Counted from the stretch's first letter, positions 1 to 8,952 are shown. The stretch: DNA of 64,000 bases from a bacterium (GCA_015075175.1 JABTUV010000001.1:868001-932000), one strand, 5' to 3'. Program-made: numbers and translations. The notes: a model not told the origin generated them from the letters alone.

Positions 1-1
1 C

Positions 2-499
2 GAGGAACTGGCCGACCAGAAGGCCATCGTGGAGCGGGTCTACGGTCAGGTATGCGCCAAACTGGGTCTCCGGAAGATCCCGTATCTGTATGGAACCATG
101 ATCGAGATTCCGCGCGCGGCGTTGACCGCCAACCGCATGGCCGAGGTCGCCGAGTTCTTCAGTTACGGGACCAACGACCTGACGCAGATGAGCTTCGGCT
201 TCTCGCGCGACGACATCGGCTCGTTTCTTCCCGAATACCTGGAGCGGAAGATCCTGCCCGATGATCCTTTCCAGACCATCGACCAGGAGGCGGTCGGCGA
301 GTTGATGCAGCTGGGCATCCAGCGGGGCCGGTCGGTGCGCAAGGACCTGAAGGTCGGCATCTGCGGCGAGCACGGCGGGGATCCGGCGTCCGTCGAGTTC
401 TGCCATCGCATCGGCATGAACTACGTGAACCACTCGCCTTTCGGGTCCCCATCGCGCCTGGCGGCGGGCCCAGCCCTGAAGGACAAGGCGCGCAAGTAG
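2..499 (+). CDS. ppdK: Pyruvate, phosphate dikinase, C-terminal fragment
   Basis: Only the last ~165 residues are present; the gene starts before the window and the frame is open from base 2. PPDK interconverts pyruvate + ATP + Pi and phosphoenolpyruvate + AMP + PPi in the cytoplasm. The fragment is the PEP/pyruvate-binding TIM barrel. It shows the family signature SYGTNDLTQM (bases ~163-192) and GICGEHGGDPASVEF, which holds the catalytic Cys. The last ~20 residues depart from the family: the usual SPFRVPIARLAAAQA reads here as SPFGSPSRLAAGPA. Reading the bases in the other frames restores part of the usual text, so two or three small indels probably sit at bases ~440-475 and the true C-terminus is uncertain. 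The family assignment is firm. Confidence 0.95.
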   Translation, partial: EELADQKAIVERVYGQVCAKLGLRKIPYLYGTMIEIPRAALTANRMAEVAEFFSYGTNDLTQMSFGFSRDDIGSFLPEYLERKILPDDPFQTIDQEAVGELMQLGIQRGRSVRKDLKVGICGEHGGDPASVEFCHRIGMNYVNHSPFGSPSRLAAGPALKDKARK

Positions 500-546
500 C
501 GGCGACATTCTGTCGTCGATTGCGTAGCGGCGACATCTTGTCGCCG
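497..546. repeat. Palindromic REP-like repeats (GGCGACA...TGTCGCC family)
   Basis: Two adjacent copies begin at the ppdK stop codon: GCGGCGACATTCTGTCGTCG and GCGGCGACATCTTGTCGCCG. Each can form a short hairpin. The same unit occurs at 30011-30117 after another gene, so it is a dispersed intergenic family. The remainder to ~798 holds a second GC-rich stretch and an imperfect hairpin at ~652-675, with no clear gene or promoter. Confidence 0.7.
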
Positions 547-798
547 GTCTCGGCGGCGTCCCCGCCGCCGGTGCGTTAGGGCGATAAGGACGTCGCCCGC
601 ACCGGCGACTGCCAGCCGCCGCCACGGTCACCGCTATCGCGAGAAACCTCGGGGTTTGGGCGTCGCCCCAAGCCCGACCTAAAATCAGTGATGATTTTTG
701 TTGGCTTTTGTTATTTTGTCCCCACTTGGATCGACACATCCTTTGGAGGAGAGGGACTGAACGTTCTGTCTCAAGAGAGCGCGAGGGTTCGAGTTCCC

Positions 799-1086
799 AT
801 GGCCAAGGCAAGAGAAACTTCTGCCTCCGCTGCAGCGGGCAGGTCGGCTGCGGTGGAACCGCAGGTCCCCAAAATCGAACGCTTTCCTGGTCGAATATAT
901 TCTGCACTCATGGCGGCTTTTGGGCCTTTGTCTGGCGACCATGGCGGTGTTGCGGCTGGTCACCGGAGACACGCTGGGTCTCTGGTTCTTCTCTTAACCG
1001 TCGGCATCAGTTTCACGTTCGTGGCGATCTGTCACTGGATCTACGATCTCATCTATCGGGATGAGACCGCCCCGGACACGGACTAG
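799..1086 (+). CDS. Small membrane protein, frameshifted here
   Basis: No family is recognised. The first part (from ATG 799, beginning MAKARETSASAAAG) and the last part (ending in ICHWIYDLIYRDETAPDTD) lie in one frame. Between ~917 and 994 the sensible sequence is in the next frame, where it reads GLCLATMAVLRLVTGDTLGL followed by WFF, a hydrophobic helix. Joined, this makes a protein of about 95 residues with a charged Ala-rich N-terminus, two membrane helices and an acidic tail. The likely errors are at the TTTT run at 918-921 and near 985-995. A purine-rich GGAGGAGAGGG at 742-752 has no ATG at the right distance, so the start is uncertain. It sits alone between ppdK and nnr. Confidence 0.45.
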   Translation: MAKARETSASAAAGRSAAVEPQVPKIERFPGRIYSALMAAFGPLSGDHGGVAAGHRRHAGSLVLLLTVGISFTFVAICHWIYDLIYRDETAPDTD

Positions 1087-1168
1087 GGCTTGGGCCGCAA
1101 TTTCCATCTCGATTCCTGACGTTTCAACGCGCCATTCTTGAGCCGAACGAGTCGGTGCTTGACCGGAC

Positions 1169-2737
1169 GTGGCCAAGATCGTGACGGCGGCCGAGATGGC
1201 GGCGCTGGACCGGCGCGCCATCGAGGACTGCGGCATCCCCAGCCTGGAGTTGATGGAGCGCGCCGGCGCGGGCATCGCGGTGGTGCTGGGACGGCGTTTT
1301 CTCAATCTCTCGCATCGGCGTATTCACGTGGTCTGCGGCCGCGGCAACAACGGCGGCGACGGCCTCGTGGTCGCCCGGTGCTTGCGCAGGCAGGCGGGCG
1401 CCTGCCCGGTCGTCTGGGTGGTCGCGGCTCCGGCGGAGTTGTCTGCCGACGCGAGAGAGAACCTCGCGCGCCTGCCGGAGGACGTGGAATGCCATACGGC
1501 GGCGGACGCGCGGGAGTTTGCGGCGGTCGCGGCGGGGCTGTCGCCTTGGGATCTGATCGTGGACGCCCTCCTGGGTACGGGCGCCTCCGGTCCCCCCCGG
1601 CCGCCCTATACCCAGTGGATCGAGGCCATCAACCAGTCTCCCGCCGCGAGGGTCGCGGTGGACCTGCCCTCGGGCATGGACGGCGACCGCGCCCAACCGG
1701 GCCGCCTGTGCGTGCGCGCGGACCTGACGGTCACGCTGGGCCTGCCCAAGCGCGGTCTGGTCTGCCATGGCAACCTGGACGCGGTCGGCGGGCTGGAGAT
1801 CGTCCCGCTGGGCTTTCCGCCGGAACTGACGCGCGAGGATGACGCGCATCCGGTCCTCTTCGGCGAGGAGCACGCACGGCGGCTGCTGCCGCGGCGACCA
1901 CCGACGACCGCCAAGTGGGACGCCGGTCGCCTCCTGGTGTTGGCCGGCTCGGAAACCATGCAGGGCGCGGGCGCCATGGTCGCCAACGCGGCGGTGCTGG
2001 CCGGGGCGGGGCTGGTGCAACTGGTTTCGCACGGCCGCGGATCGCTGCATCCGGCGTTGCGGCCCGAGGTCCTTACGGGCGGCGAGTGGCGCGGAACCCG
2101 CTACGATGCGGTGGTGATCGGTCCCGGTCTGGGCGGCGAGGCGGCGTTGCTCCTGCGCGCCCTGGCGGAGGAATCCGCCGGCCCCGTGGTTGTGGATGCC
2201 GACGCGCTCGTGCCCTTCGTGCAGGACTTGAACCGTTGGCGCGGCCGGCCCGCCGTGCTTACCCCGCACGTGGGCGAGCTGGCCCGCATGATCGGCGTGC
2301 CCCGCATTGAGGACGCGGACGACCGCATGGAGCTGGCCGCCAAGTGGGCGCGGGAGTGGCGCGTGACGCTGCTCGTGAAGGGGCCGCGAACGCTCGTCGC
2401 CGACTCCGAGGGACGCCTTTCGGTGAACGCCAGCGGCAACGCCTGGATCGCCTCGGGAGGGATGGGAGATGCGCTGGCAGGCATTCTCGGCGCACTCCTG
2501 GCGCAAGGCATGACGCCGTGGAGCGCGGCGCGGCTGGCGGCCTACCTCTCCGGCGCCGCCGCCGACCGGTGCATCGTGGGCGGCGCGCGGCCGCTGGCCG
2601 CTTCCGAGGTCGCCGCCGCGGTTCCCGAAGTCTGGCAGGACCTGGCCGCCGCCCGTACCCGGCCGCCGCTCACGGCGACGGGCGCGCAGGCGGCCCGGGA
2701 TTTCGATCAAGTCAACAGCACGGGAGGACGGGATTAA
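1169..2737 (+). CDS. nnr: Bifunctional NAD(P)H-hydrate epimerase / ADP-dependent NAD(P)H-hydrate dehydratase
   Basis: Nicotinamide nucleotide repair enzyme. The N-terminal YjeF_N domain (residues ~1-215) epimerises R- and S-NAD(P)HX; the C-terminal ribokinase-like domain (~235-505) dehydrates S-NAD(P)HX using ADP. Visible motifs are the nucleotide loop GRGNNGGDG (~57-65), DLPSGMDGD, the dehydratase GPGLGG, TPHVGELARM, and SGGMGDALAGIL, which carries the catalytic Asp. Its 522 residues match the bifunctional bacterial family. The start is a GTG at 1169; no strong ribosome site is visible. The stop overlaps the next start (TAATG), so it is translationally coupled to rny and opens the nnr-rny-ymdB-xseA run. 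Confidence 0.93.
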   Translation: MAKIVTAAEMAALDRRAIEDCGIPSLELMERAGAGIAVVLGRRFLNLSHRRIHVVCGRGNNGGDGLVVARCLRRQAGACPVVWVVAAPAELSADARENLARLPEDVECHTAADAREFAAVAAGLSPWDLIVDALLGTGASGPPRPPYTQWIEAINQSPAARVAVDLPSGMDGDRAQPGRLCVRADLTVTLGLPKRGLVCHGNLDAVGGLEIVPLGFPPELTREDDAHPVLFGEEHARRLLPRRPPTTAKWDAGRLLVLAGSETMQGAGAMVANAAVLAGAGLVQLVSHGRGSLHPALRPEVLTGGEWRGTRYDAVVIGPGLGGEAALLLRALAEESAGPVVVDADALVPFVQDLNRWRGRPAVLTPHVGELARMIGVPRIEDADDRMELAAKWAREWRVTLLVKGPRTLVADSEGRLSVNASGNAWIASGGMGDALAGILGALLAQGMTPWSAARLAAYLSGAAADRCIVGGARPLAASEVAAAVPEVWQDLAAARTRPPLTATGAQAARDFDQVNSTGGRD

Positions 2738-4302
2738 TGGACTTGCCTGTTTATGTCTACGTGATCATCGCCGTCGTCGGCCTGGTCGGCCTCGTGGCGG
2801 GCTTTCTCCTGGCGCATCTCTCCGCCGAGGGCAAGATCAGAAACGCCAACAAGATCGCCGCTCACATCGTCGAGGAGGCGGAAAAGGCGGGAGAGGCCAA
2901 GAAGCGCGAGGCGCTCCTGGAGGCGCGCGACCAACTGCACGCCGACCGCACCCGCCAGGAAAACGAAATCCGCGAGTGGCGCAACGAACTCACCAACCTG
3001 GAAAAGAAGATCGTCAAGCGCGAGGAACTCCTGGACGCCAAGTTGGAGCAGTTGGAAAAGCGCGACCAGGACCTCAAGAACGCGCAGAAGAGCGTGGCCG
3101 ACAAGGAGCGCAGCCTGGACCAGAAAAACGAGCAGCTGGACGCGCTCCTGCGCGAGCAGCAGAGCCGGCTGGAGTCCATTGCCGGCCTCACCATCGACCA
3201 GGCCAAGGACCTCCTGCTCAAGTCGCTGGAACGCGACCTGAAGCGCGACCAGGCCCTGCTCATCAAGCGCGTGCAGGATGAAACCAAGGAACTGGCCGCC
3301 AAGCGCGCGCGCGAGATCATCACCTCCGCCATCCAGCGCACGGCCACCGAGCAGGTGGTCGAGGCGACGGTCTCGGTCGTGCCCATCAACTCCGACGACA
3401 TGAAGGGGCGCATCATCGGCCGGGAGGGGCGCAACATCCGCGCCTTCGAGCAGATTACCGGCATCAATCTCATCATCGACGACACGCCTGAGGCCGTCGT
3501 CTTGTCGGGGTTCGACCCGGTGCGGCGCGAGATCGCCCGGCGCACCCTGGGCAAGCTGCTGCAGGACGGCCGCATCCATCCCGGCCGCATCGAGGAGATC
3601 TACGAGAAGACGGTGCGCGAGGTGGAGGAGTTGATGCGCGAGGCGGGCGAGCAGACCGCCTTCGAGGTGGGGTTGCATGATCTTCATCCCGACCTGGTCA
3701 AGTACATGGGGCGGCTGAAGTTCCGTACTTCCTACGCGCAGAACGTCTTGGCCCACAGCGCGGAGGTGGCGGTCTTGGCGGCGGCCATCGCCGCCGACAT
3801 CGGCGCGGACGTCAACGTGGCCAAGCGGGCCGGGTTCCTGCACGACATCGGCAAGAGCATCGACTTCGAGGTGGGCGGCAGCCACGCCCTGATCGGCGCG
3901 GACATCGCCCGGCGTTACAACGAGTCGCCGCTGGTCGTGCACGCCATCGCCGCGCACCACGAGGACGAGGAGATGCGCACCATCGAGGCGGTGCTGGTGC
4001 AGGCGGCGGACGCCATCTCCGCCGCGCGGCCCGGCGCCCGCCGCGAGTCGCTGGAGACCTACGTCAAGCGCCTGGAACAATTGGAGACGCTGGCCAATGC
4101 CATCGAGGGCGTGGAGAGCTCCTACGCCATCCAGGCCGGGCGTGAACTGCGCATCGTCGTCGAGCCGGAGGAAGTGGACGACGCGGGCGCCGCCAAGATC
4201 GCCTACGACGTCTCCCGCAAGATCGAGCAGGAGATGGAGTATCCCGGCCAGATCAAGGTGACGGTGGTGCGCGAAGTCCGTTCCACCGACTATGCGCGCT
4301 AG
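2737..4302 (+). CDS. rny: Ribonuclease Y
   Basis: Membrane-anchored endoribonuclease that initiates mRNA decay. The 521-residue protein has the full family layout: one N-terminal transmembrane helix (~6-28), a long charged coiled coil (~30-185), a KH RNA-binding domain with GRIIGREGRNIRAFEQ (~224 onward), and an HD domain with HSAEV (~339) and the metal-binding HDIGK (~369), then HHEDEE. The ATG overlaps the nnr stop (TAATG); the downstream ymdB neighbour is the classic partner of rny in many bacteria. Nothing is odd in the reading frame, and the family match is unambiguous. Confidence 0.97.
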   Translation: MDLPVYVYVIIAVVGLVGLVAGFLLAHLSAEGKIRNANKIAAHIVEEAEKAGEAKKREALLEARDQLHADRTRQENEIREWRNELTNLEKKIVKREELLDAKLEQLEKRDQDLKNAQKSVADKERSLDQKNEQLDALLREQQSRLESIAGLTIDQAKDLLLKSLERDLKRDQALLIKRVQDETKELAAKRAREIITSAIQRTATEQVVEATVSVVPINSDDMKGRIIGREGRNIRAFEQITGINLIIDDTPEAVVLSGFDPVRREIARRTLGKLLQDGRIHPGRIEEIYEKTVREVEELMREAGEQTAFEVGLHDLHPDLVKYMGRLKFRTSYAQNVLAHSAEVAVLAAAIAADIGADVNVAKRAGFLHDIGKSIDFEVGGSHALIGADIARRYNESPLVVHAIAAHHEDEEMRTIEAVLVQAADAISAARPGARRESLETYVKRLEQLETLANAIEGVESSYAIQAGRELRIVVEPEEVDDAGAAKIAYDVSRKIEQEMEYPGQIKVTVVREVRSTDYAR

Positions 4303-4394
4303 CGAAAATTAGGGTCAGCGCCTAATTTTCTATGTGCGGGTGGACGATGCATGGGCGCGTCTGGAAAAATAGGCGCTGACCCTAATTTTCGCGT
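4302..4394. repeat. Paired inverted repeat, 29-bp arms around a 33-bp centre
   Basis: The left arm (4302-4330) is almost the exact reverse complement of the right arm (4364-4393). Each arm also has its own small dyad (AAAATTAG / CTAATTTT around GTCAGCG). It fills the gap between rny and ymdB. The shape resembles paired REP elements mobilised by REP-associated tyrosine transposases; no such transposase is in the window. Confidence 0.7.
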
Positions 4395-4405
4395 GAGGCT
4401 AGCGG

Positions 4406-5203
4406 ATGCGAATACTCTTCGTCGGTGACGTGATCGGCAAACCGGGACGGCGGGCCGTGGCGGCGCTCTTGCCGGATCTTCGGCGGCAGGAGGCGGTCGA
4501 TTTCGTGATCGCCAACGGCGAGAACCTGGCCGGTGGCCGCGGCATCAACATCGACTCCGCCCAGCAACTCTTCAACGCCGGCGTGGACTGCATTACGCTG
4601 GGCAACCACATCTACGACAACAACGAGGTCTTCAACCTGCTTCTGGAGGAGCCGCGGGTGGTGCGCTCCGCCAACCTGCCGCCCGACGCGCCGGGCAAAC
4701 GTTGGCAGACCTATGCCGTGCCGGGACAGCCTCCCGTCACGGTCGTGCAGTTGGACGGGCGCGTCTTCATGCGGCCCACCGACTGCCCGTTTCGTACCAT
4801 GGACGCGATCCTGGCGCAGCTGCCGACGGAGACGGGCGCCCTCGTGGTCGATATCCACGCCGAAGCGACCTCGGAAAAAGTCGCTCTCGGTTGGTACCTG
4901 GACGGGCGCGTCACCGCCCTCGTCGGGACGCACACCCACGTTCCCACCGCCGACGAGCGCGTGCTGCCCAGGGGGACGGCTTACATCACCGACGTGGGCA
5001 TGACCGGCCCCTTCGATTCCATCATCGGCGTGCAGAAGGAGATCGTGCTGCACAAGTTCCTGCACGGCTACGGTCCCTATAACGAAGTCGCCAAGGGCGA
5101 CGTGCGCTTCTGCGCCGTCCTGATTACGACGGATGAGGCGGGTCGCTCGGCGACCGGCATCCGTCGCTTTCAGATTCCGGTCGCGGAGGGTGACGGACCA
5201 TGA
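4406..5203 (+). CDS. ymdB: YmdB-family metallophosphoesterase (TIGR00282 type)
   Basis: Binuclear-metal phosphoesterase of 265 residues; characterised homologues hydrolyse 2',3'-cyclic nucleotides and influence RNA decay and development, and the gene commonly lies next to rny, as here. Metal-ligand motifs are in order: GDVIGKPGR at the N-terminus, NGENLAGG (~37-44), GNH (66-68), DIHAEATSEK (149-158) and GTHTHVPTAD (174-183). The usual GNHVWD is GNHIYD here, a conservative change. It follows the rny repeat by 12 bp, and its stop overlaps the xseA start (ATGA). Substrate in this organism is inferred from the family only. Confidence 0.93.
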   Translation: MRILFVGDVIGKPGRRAVAALLPDLRRQEAVDFVIANGENLAGGRGINIDSAQQLFNAGVDCITLGNHIYDNNEVFNLLLEEPRVVRSANLPPDAPGKRWQTYAVPGQPPVTVVQLDGRVFMRPTDCPFRTMDAILAQLPTETGALVVDIHAEATSEKVALGWYLDGRVTALVGTHTHVPTADERVLPRGTAYITDVGMTGPFDSIIGVQKEIVLHKFLHGYGPYNEVAKGDVRFCAVLITTDEAGRSATGIRRFQIPVAEGDGP

Positions 5204-6481
5204 AGGAGCCGGAACTCCGGGGCCGCGGGGAGGCGGGCGAGGCCGTCTATACCGTTTCGGCGCTGACGGAGGAGCTGAAGACCTTGCTCCACTCAACCTA
5301 TCGCTCCATCTGGGTGGAAGGCGAGGTCTCCGGCTGGAAGGTGTCGCCCAGCGGCCATGCCTACTTCAACTTGAAGGACGAGAACGCGCTGCTGGCGTGC
5401 GTGCTCTGGCGCAGCACGCTGGCGCGCCTGAAGGTGAAGGTGCAGGACGGGCGCAAGCTGCGGGTGCGGGGCGGGCTGGACATCTATCCGCCCCGCGGCA
5501 GCTACCAGTTGATCGTGGACTTGATCCAGGAGACGGGCGAGGGTGAGCTGGCGCGGTTATTTGAGCAGTTGAAGCGGCGGCTGGCGGCGGAGGGGCTTTT
5601 CGATCCGGCGCGCAAGCGGCCGATTCCCGCCGCGCCGCGGCGGGTGGGCTTGGTAACGTCACCGACGGGCGCGGCGGTGCGCGACTTTCTCCGTATCGTG
5701 CGCGAGCATGCCTCCGGCATTCGCGTCGAGATCGTCCCGGCTTCGGTGCAAGGCAAGACCGCCGCGCGCGAGATCGCCGACGGAGTGCGCCTCCTTAACC
5801 GATTGGCTGAAGTGGATGTGATCGTGGTAATGCGCGGCGGCGGCTCGTTGGAGGACCTGTGGGCCTTTAACGAAGAGGAACTGGCGCGCGCCATCTTCGC
5901 CAGCAGGATACCGGTCATCTCCGCGGTCGGGCACGAGATCGACTTCACCATCAGCGACTTCGTGGCCGATCTGCGGGAGCCCACGCCGACGGCGGCGGCG
6001 CACATCATCGTCAAGCACGAGCGCGAGATGCTTCTCGGCGTGGAGCGCGCCCTAGCGCGGATGGAAAACGCCGCGCGGTCCGCGCTGGAACTGGCGCGCG
6101 AGCGGCTCCTGCGCCTGCGGGGAGTCATCGAGATGCGCAGTCCGCTGGGGCGCGTCGCCCTCCTGCGCCAGAACCTGGACCGCCTCCTGTCGCGCCAGAT
6201 GGATCTTGTAAATGCGGGCCTGACCGCGCGGCGCGCAGCCTGGCCCTGCGCCGGCAGGAATGGGTTGCCGCGGTGCGCCGTGGTCTGTTACAACGGCGGC
6301 ATCGCCTGGGCTCGCCGCGGGGCGGCTGGCGTCGGGCAATCCGCGCGAGATTCTGGCGCGGGGATTCGCCGTCTGCGTGGATGAAGCGAGCGGCGCCGTC
6401 TTCGCCGTCCGGCGCAGACCGCGCCCGGTCGCCGCCTGCGCATCGACCTTTCCGAGGGTCGCGGCCGCCCGCGTCGAATAA
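5200..6481 (+). CDS. xseA: Exodeoxyribonuclease VII large subunit, frameshifted near the 3' end
   Basis: Large subunit of ExoVII, which degrades single-stranded DNA in both directions with XseB. An N-terminal OB fold (residues ~10-105) and the catalytic domain are clear: GLVTSPTGAAVRDFL, VIVVMRGGGSLEDLWAFNEE, ISAVGHEIDFTISDFVADLR, EPTPTAAAH. From about base 6230 the first frame becomes nonsense. The family C-terminus LASGNPREILARGFAVC appears in another frame ending at the TAA at 6479-6481. Two or three indels at ~6235, ~6320 and ~6410 would restore a protein of about 427 residues, the normal size. ATG 5200 overlaps the ymdB stop by 4 bp. xseB lies downstream beyond a repeat block. Confidence 0.88.
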
Positions 6482-7042
6482 CTTCCTCAGGGAGAGGTGT
6501 AGCACCCTCCCCTGGGGAGGATCCGGTCCCCTCCCCGGGGAGAGGGTTAGGTGAGGGGGCGTGGAGAGCGCGCTGCATCGATACGGCGCGCCCGGGCGAC
6601 GTTCCCTCACCCGGCGCTACGCGCCGACCTCTCCCCTCAGGGAGAGGTATTGTCCCCTCTCCCTTGGGGAGAGGGTTAGGGTGAGGGGGAGAGTGTGGAG
6701 AGCGCGCTGCAACGATGCGGCGTGCCGGAGGCGGGCATCCCCCTCACCCGGCGCTACGCGCCGACCTCTCCCTCAGGGAGAGGTGAAGATCGCGCTACGC
6801 GCCCCTTTCTCTCAAGGAGAGGTATTGTCCCCTCTCCCGGGGAGAGGGTTAGGGTGAGGGGGAGAGTGTGGAGAGCGCGCTGCAACGATGCGGCGCGCCC
6901 CAGGCGACCTTCCCCCTCACCCGGCGCTCCGCGCCGACCTCTCCCTCAGGGAGAGGTGAAGAACGCGCTGCGCGCTGACCTCTCCCTCAGGGGTGGTATA
7001 ATCCCCTCTCCCCCGGGGAGAGGGTTAGGGTGAGGGGGACCT
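6482..7042. repeat. GC-rich tandem and inverted repeat block
   Basis: This gene-free stretch is built from CCCTCTCCC / GGGAGAGGG inverted units ending in TTAGGGTGAGGGGG, plus a longer unit that begins GTGGAGAGCGCGCTGCA at 6561, 6695 and 6868 (spacing 134 and 173 bp). Each long unit contains CTCACCCGGCGCT-CGCGCCGACCTCTCCCT. Units of this kind are dispersed in many unrelated bacterial genomes. Spurious reading frames cross it on both strands. It separates xseA from xseB, which are usually adjacent. Confidence 0.8.
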
Positions 7043-7045
7043 TCC

Positions 7046-7291
7046 ATGACCGAACAACCGACCACGCCCTTCAACTTCGAGGCCGCCCTGGCGCGCCTGG
7101 AGGAGATCGCCCAGCTGCTGGAGAAGGGCGATCTGCCGTTGGACGAGATGGAGAAGTGCTTTGTGGAGGGCGTGGAACTGGCGCGCCGCTGCGAAGCCCG
7201 CCTCAGTCAGGTCGAGGAGCGCGTTGAAACCCTCCTGGCCGAAGAGGACGGCAGCGTCAAGCGTGTCCCCTTCACTGAGGACGAGGAGTAG
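7046..7291 (+). CDS. xseB: Exodeoxyribonuclease VII small subunit
   Basis: 81-residue small subunit; several copies coat the XseA chain to form active ExoVII. The sequence has the family pattern FEAALARLEEIAQLLEKGDL, then LDEMEKCFVEGVELARRCE and an acidic helix VEERVETLLAEEDG. The ATG at 7046 directly follows the repeat block (TTCC spacer), with the repeat's own GAGGGGGA acting as the likely ribosome site. ispA follows 5 bp later, the common xseB-ispA order. Confidence 0.93.
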   Translation: MTEQPTTPFNFEAALARLEEIAQLLEKGDLPLDEMEKCFVEGVELARRCEARLSQVEERVETLLAEEDGSVKRVPFTEDEE

Positions 7292-7296
7292 GCCCG

Positions 7297-8223
7297 TTGC
7301 CGCGCGCCGCCTCCATGCCCGTAGAGCTGGCCGAGGCCTGGCAGAAGGTCTCCCGGCAGGTGGACGAGGTGCTGGCGGCGCGGCTGCCGGCGGTGGAAGA
7401 TTCCCCCGCCGGGCGCCTCTACGAGGCCATGCGCTACAGCGCGCTGGCGCCCGGCAAGCGCCTGCGCCCGCTCCTGGTCGTTCTGGCCGGCCAGAGCTGC
7501 CGCGCCTATCGCCCTGAGCGGCGCCCGTTGCTCCTCGTTGCCGGCGCGGCGGTCGAGATGGTCCACACCTACTCCCTCATCCATGACGATCTTCCCGCCA
7601 TGGACAACGACGACCTGCGGCGCGGACTGCCTACCTGCCACAGGCAGTTCGACGAGGCGACCGCCATCCTGGCCGGCGACGCCTTGCAGGCGCAGGCGTT
7701 TCAGATTCTCTCCGGCGAAGACTTTGCGCCCGGGGTGGGCGCGCGGCTGGGCCGCATCCTGTCCCACGCCGCCGGCGGCGGCGGGATGGTGGGCGGACAG
7801 GCCATGGACCTCTGGTGCGAGGGCCATCCCGATCGGTCAATTGACTTGGCGACCTTGCGGCAACTGCACGAGCGCAAGACCGGCGCCGTCATCGCCGCCT
7901 GCCTAGCGATGGGCGGAGCGGTCGCCGGCGCGGAGCCGGATGAAGAAGCGGCGCTGACAGAGTACGGCAGGAACGTCGGGCTGGGGTTTCAGGTCGTGGA
8001 CGACATTCTGGACGTGACGGCCGATTCCGCCACGCTGGGCAAGACGGCGGGCAAGGACCAGCGCAGCGGGAAGGCGACCTACGTCTCGCTCCTCGGGTTG
8101 GACGAAGCGCGCCGCGAAGCGGCGCGCCTGCACGAGGCGGCCATCGCGGCGCTCGGCGATTTGGGCCAACGGGCCGAGCCGCTCCGCCAACTGGCCCGCT
8201 TTCTGGTGGGCCGGGCGTTCTAG
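7297..8223 (+). CDS. ispA: Polyprenyl (farnesyl/geranylgeranyl) diphosphate synthase
   Basis: Class I trans-prenyltransferase that condenses IPP with allylic diphosphates; 308 residues. The first Asp-rich motif is DDLPAMDND, preceded by HTYSLIHDD; the second is DDILD. GKRLRPLL near the N-terminus binds the IPP diphosphate, and KTGAVI and KD are the later family marks. I chose TTG 7297 because GAGGAG (7283-7288) sits 8 bp before it; an internal ATG at 7315 has no ribosome site. Chain length (C15 versus C20) cannot be decided from sequence reading alone. It is coupled to xseB. Confidence 0.9.
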   Translation: MPRAASMPVELAEAWQKVSRQVDEVLAARLPAVEDSPAGRLYEAMRYSALAPGKRLRPLLVVLAGQSCRAYRPERRPLLLVAGAAVEMVHTYSLIHDDLPAMDNDDLRRGLPTCHRQFDEATAILAGDALQAQAFQILSGEDFAPGVGARLGRILSHAAGGGGMVGGQAMDLWCEGHPDRSIDLATLRQLHERKTGAVIAACLAMGGAVAGAEPDEEAALTEYGRNVGLGFQVVDDILDVTADSATLGKTAGKDQRSGKATYVSLLGLDEARREAARLHEAAIAALGDLGQRAEPLRQLARFLVGRAF

Positions 8224-8304
8224 TGAGGGGCATGGTGGAATTGTGCATGACGTCTTGTAAACCAGTACCGCGGCTCAGGGCTGTCGGGGGATTCGCTGAA
8301 GCGT

Positions 8305-8352
8305 GTGGGCAGGACGCCCACACGCAAGCCGGCCGGATGCCGGCGCCACCGT
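8305..8352. repeat. Palindromic repeat (CGCCCACACG / CCGGATGCCGG family)
   Basis: GTGTGGGCAGGACGCCCACAC forms a perfect-stem hairpin and is followed by GCCGGCCGGATGCCGGC. The same units recur at 44161-44335. It sits between ispA and lspA and creates a false N-terminal extension of lspA. Confidence 0.7.
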
Positions 8353-8364
8353 AATCGTGGAAGT

Positions 8365-8952
8365 GTGCCATTGATCGACGCATCCGCATCCCCTCCCGCC
8401 GCGCCGTCTCCGACTGACGGCTTCCCCTTCGCCCTTGCGCGCGTGATCGCCGTCGCGCTGGCCATCATCGCCGTGGACCAATGGACCAAGCACTGGGTTT
8501 CCACGCATCTGCGGCAGCTGGGGAGTTTTTCCCCCGGCTACGACCGGATCGTCATCATCCCCGGCTTCTTTGACATCGTGCACCATCGCAACTTCGGGGC
8601 CGCCTTCGGGATTCTGCAGGGACACCGCACCTTCTTTCTCGTCGCCACGGTCGTGGCCATGATCCTGCTTTTCTACATGTTTCACACGGCCTGGCGCAGC
8701 GGGGAGCGGCGCTGTTCACGGCACGTCGTCTGGCCGCTCTTTTTCGGCGGCGCGGTCGGTAACCTGATCGACCGCATCCGCGGCGACGGCGTGGTGGACT
8801 TTCTGCACTTTTACCACGAGCCGCTCGGCCATTATCCCAGCTTCAACGTCGCCGACAGCTGCATCTGTATTGGCATCTGTCTTCTGATCTTCTATTCTTT
8901 GCCCAGACGACGTCGAACGGGAGCCGGAGCGGATGCATCCCTTCATTCTTGA
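8365..8952 (+). CDS. lspA: Lipoprotein signal peptidase (signal peptidase II)
   Basis: Inner-membrane aspartyl protease that removes the signal peptide from prolipoproteins after Lgt has acted. Four membrane segments are visible. The two catalytic Asp motifs are GNLIDRI and FNVADSCICIG, and VVDFLHF lies between them. I place the start at GTG 8365; the frame is open upstream, but that part is a dispersed palindromic repeat. This gives about 195 residues, slightly longer than usual because of a ~25-residue Ala/Pro-rich N-terminus. The 3' end overlaps lgt by 20 bp, coupling the two steps of lipoprotein maturation. Confidence 0.92.
   Translation: MPLIDASASPPAAPSPTDGFPFALARVIAVALAIIAVDQWTKHWVSTHLRQLGSFSPGYDRIVIIPGFFDIVHHRNFGAAFGILQGHRTFFLVATVVAMILLFYMFHTAWRSGERRCSRHVVWPLFFGGAVGNLIDRIRGDGVVDFLHFYHEPLGHYPSFNVADSCICIGICLLIFYSLPRRRRTGAGADASLHS

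Noticed and set aside
783-801. tRNA T-arm-like sequence GGGTTCGAGTTCCC
   Set aside because: No acceptor, D or anticodon arms can be folded around it; it lies inside the small membrane-protein frame.
1124-2710. Long open frame on the minus strand opposite nnr (and similar ones opposite rny, polA, rho, secretin)
   Set aside because: Mirror frames of high-GC codon usage; Arg/His/Ala-rich text with no domain, while the plus-strand proteins are fully conserved.
6482-7042. CRISPR array
   Set aside because: The repeats are long, unequal, self-complementary and directly joined without unique spacers of constant length; no cas gene is present.
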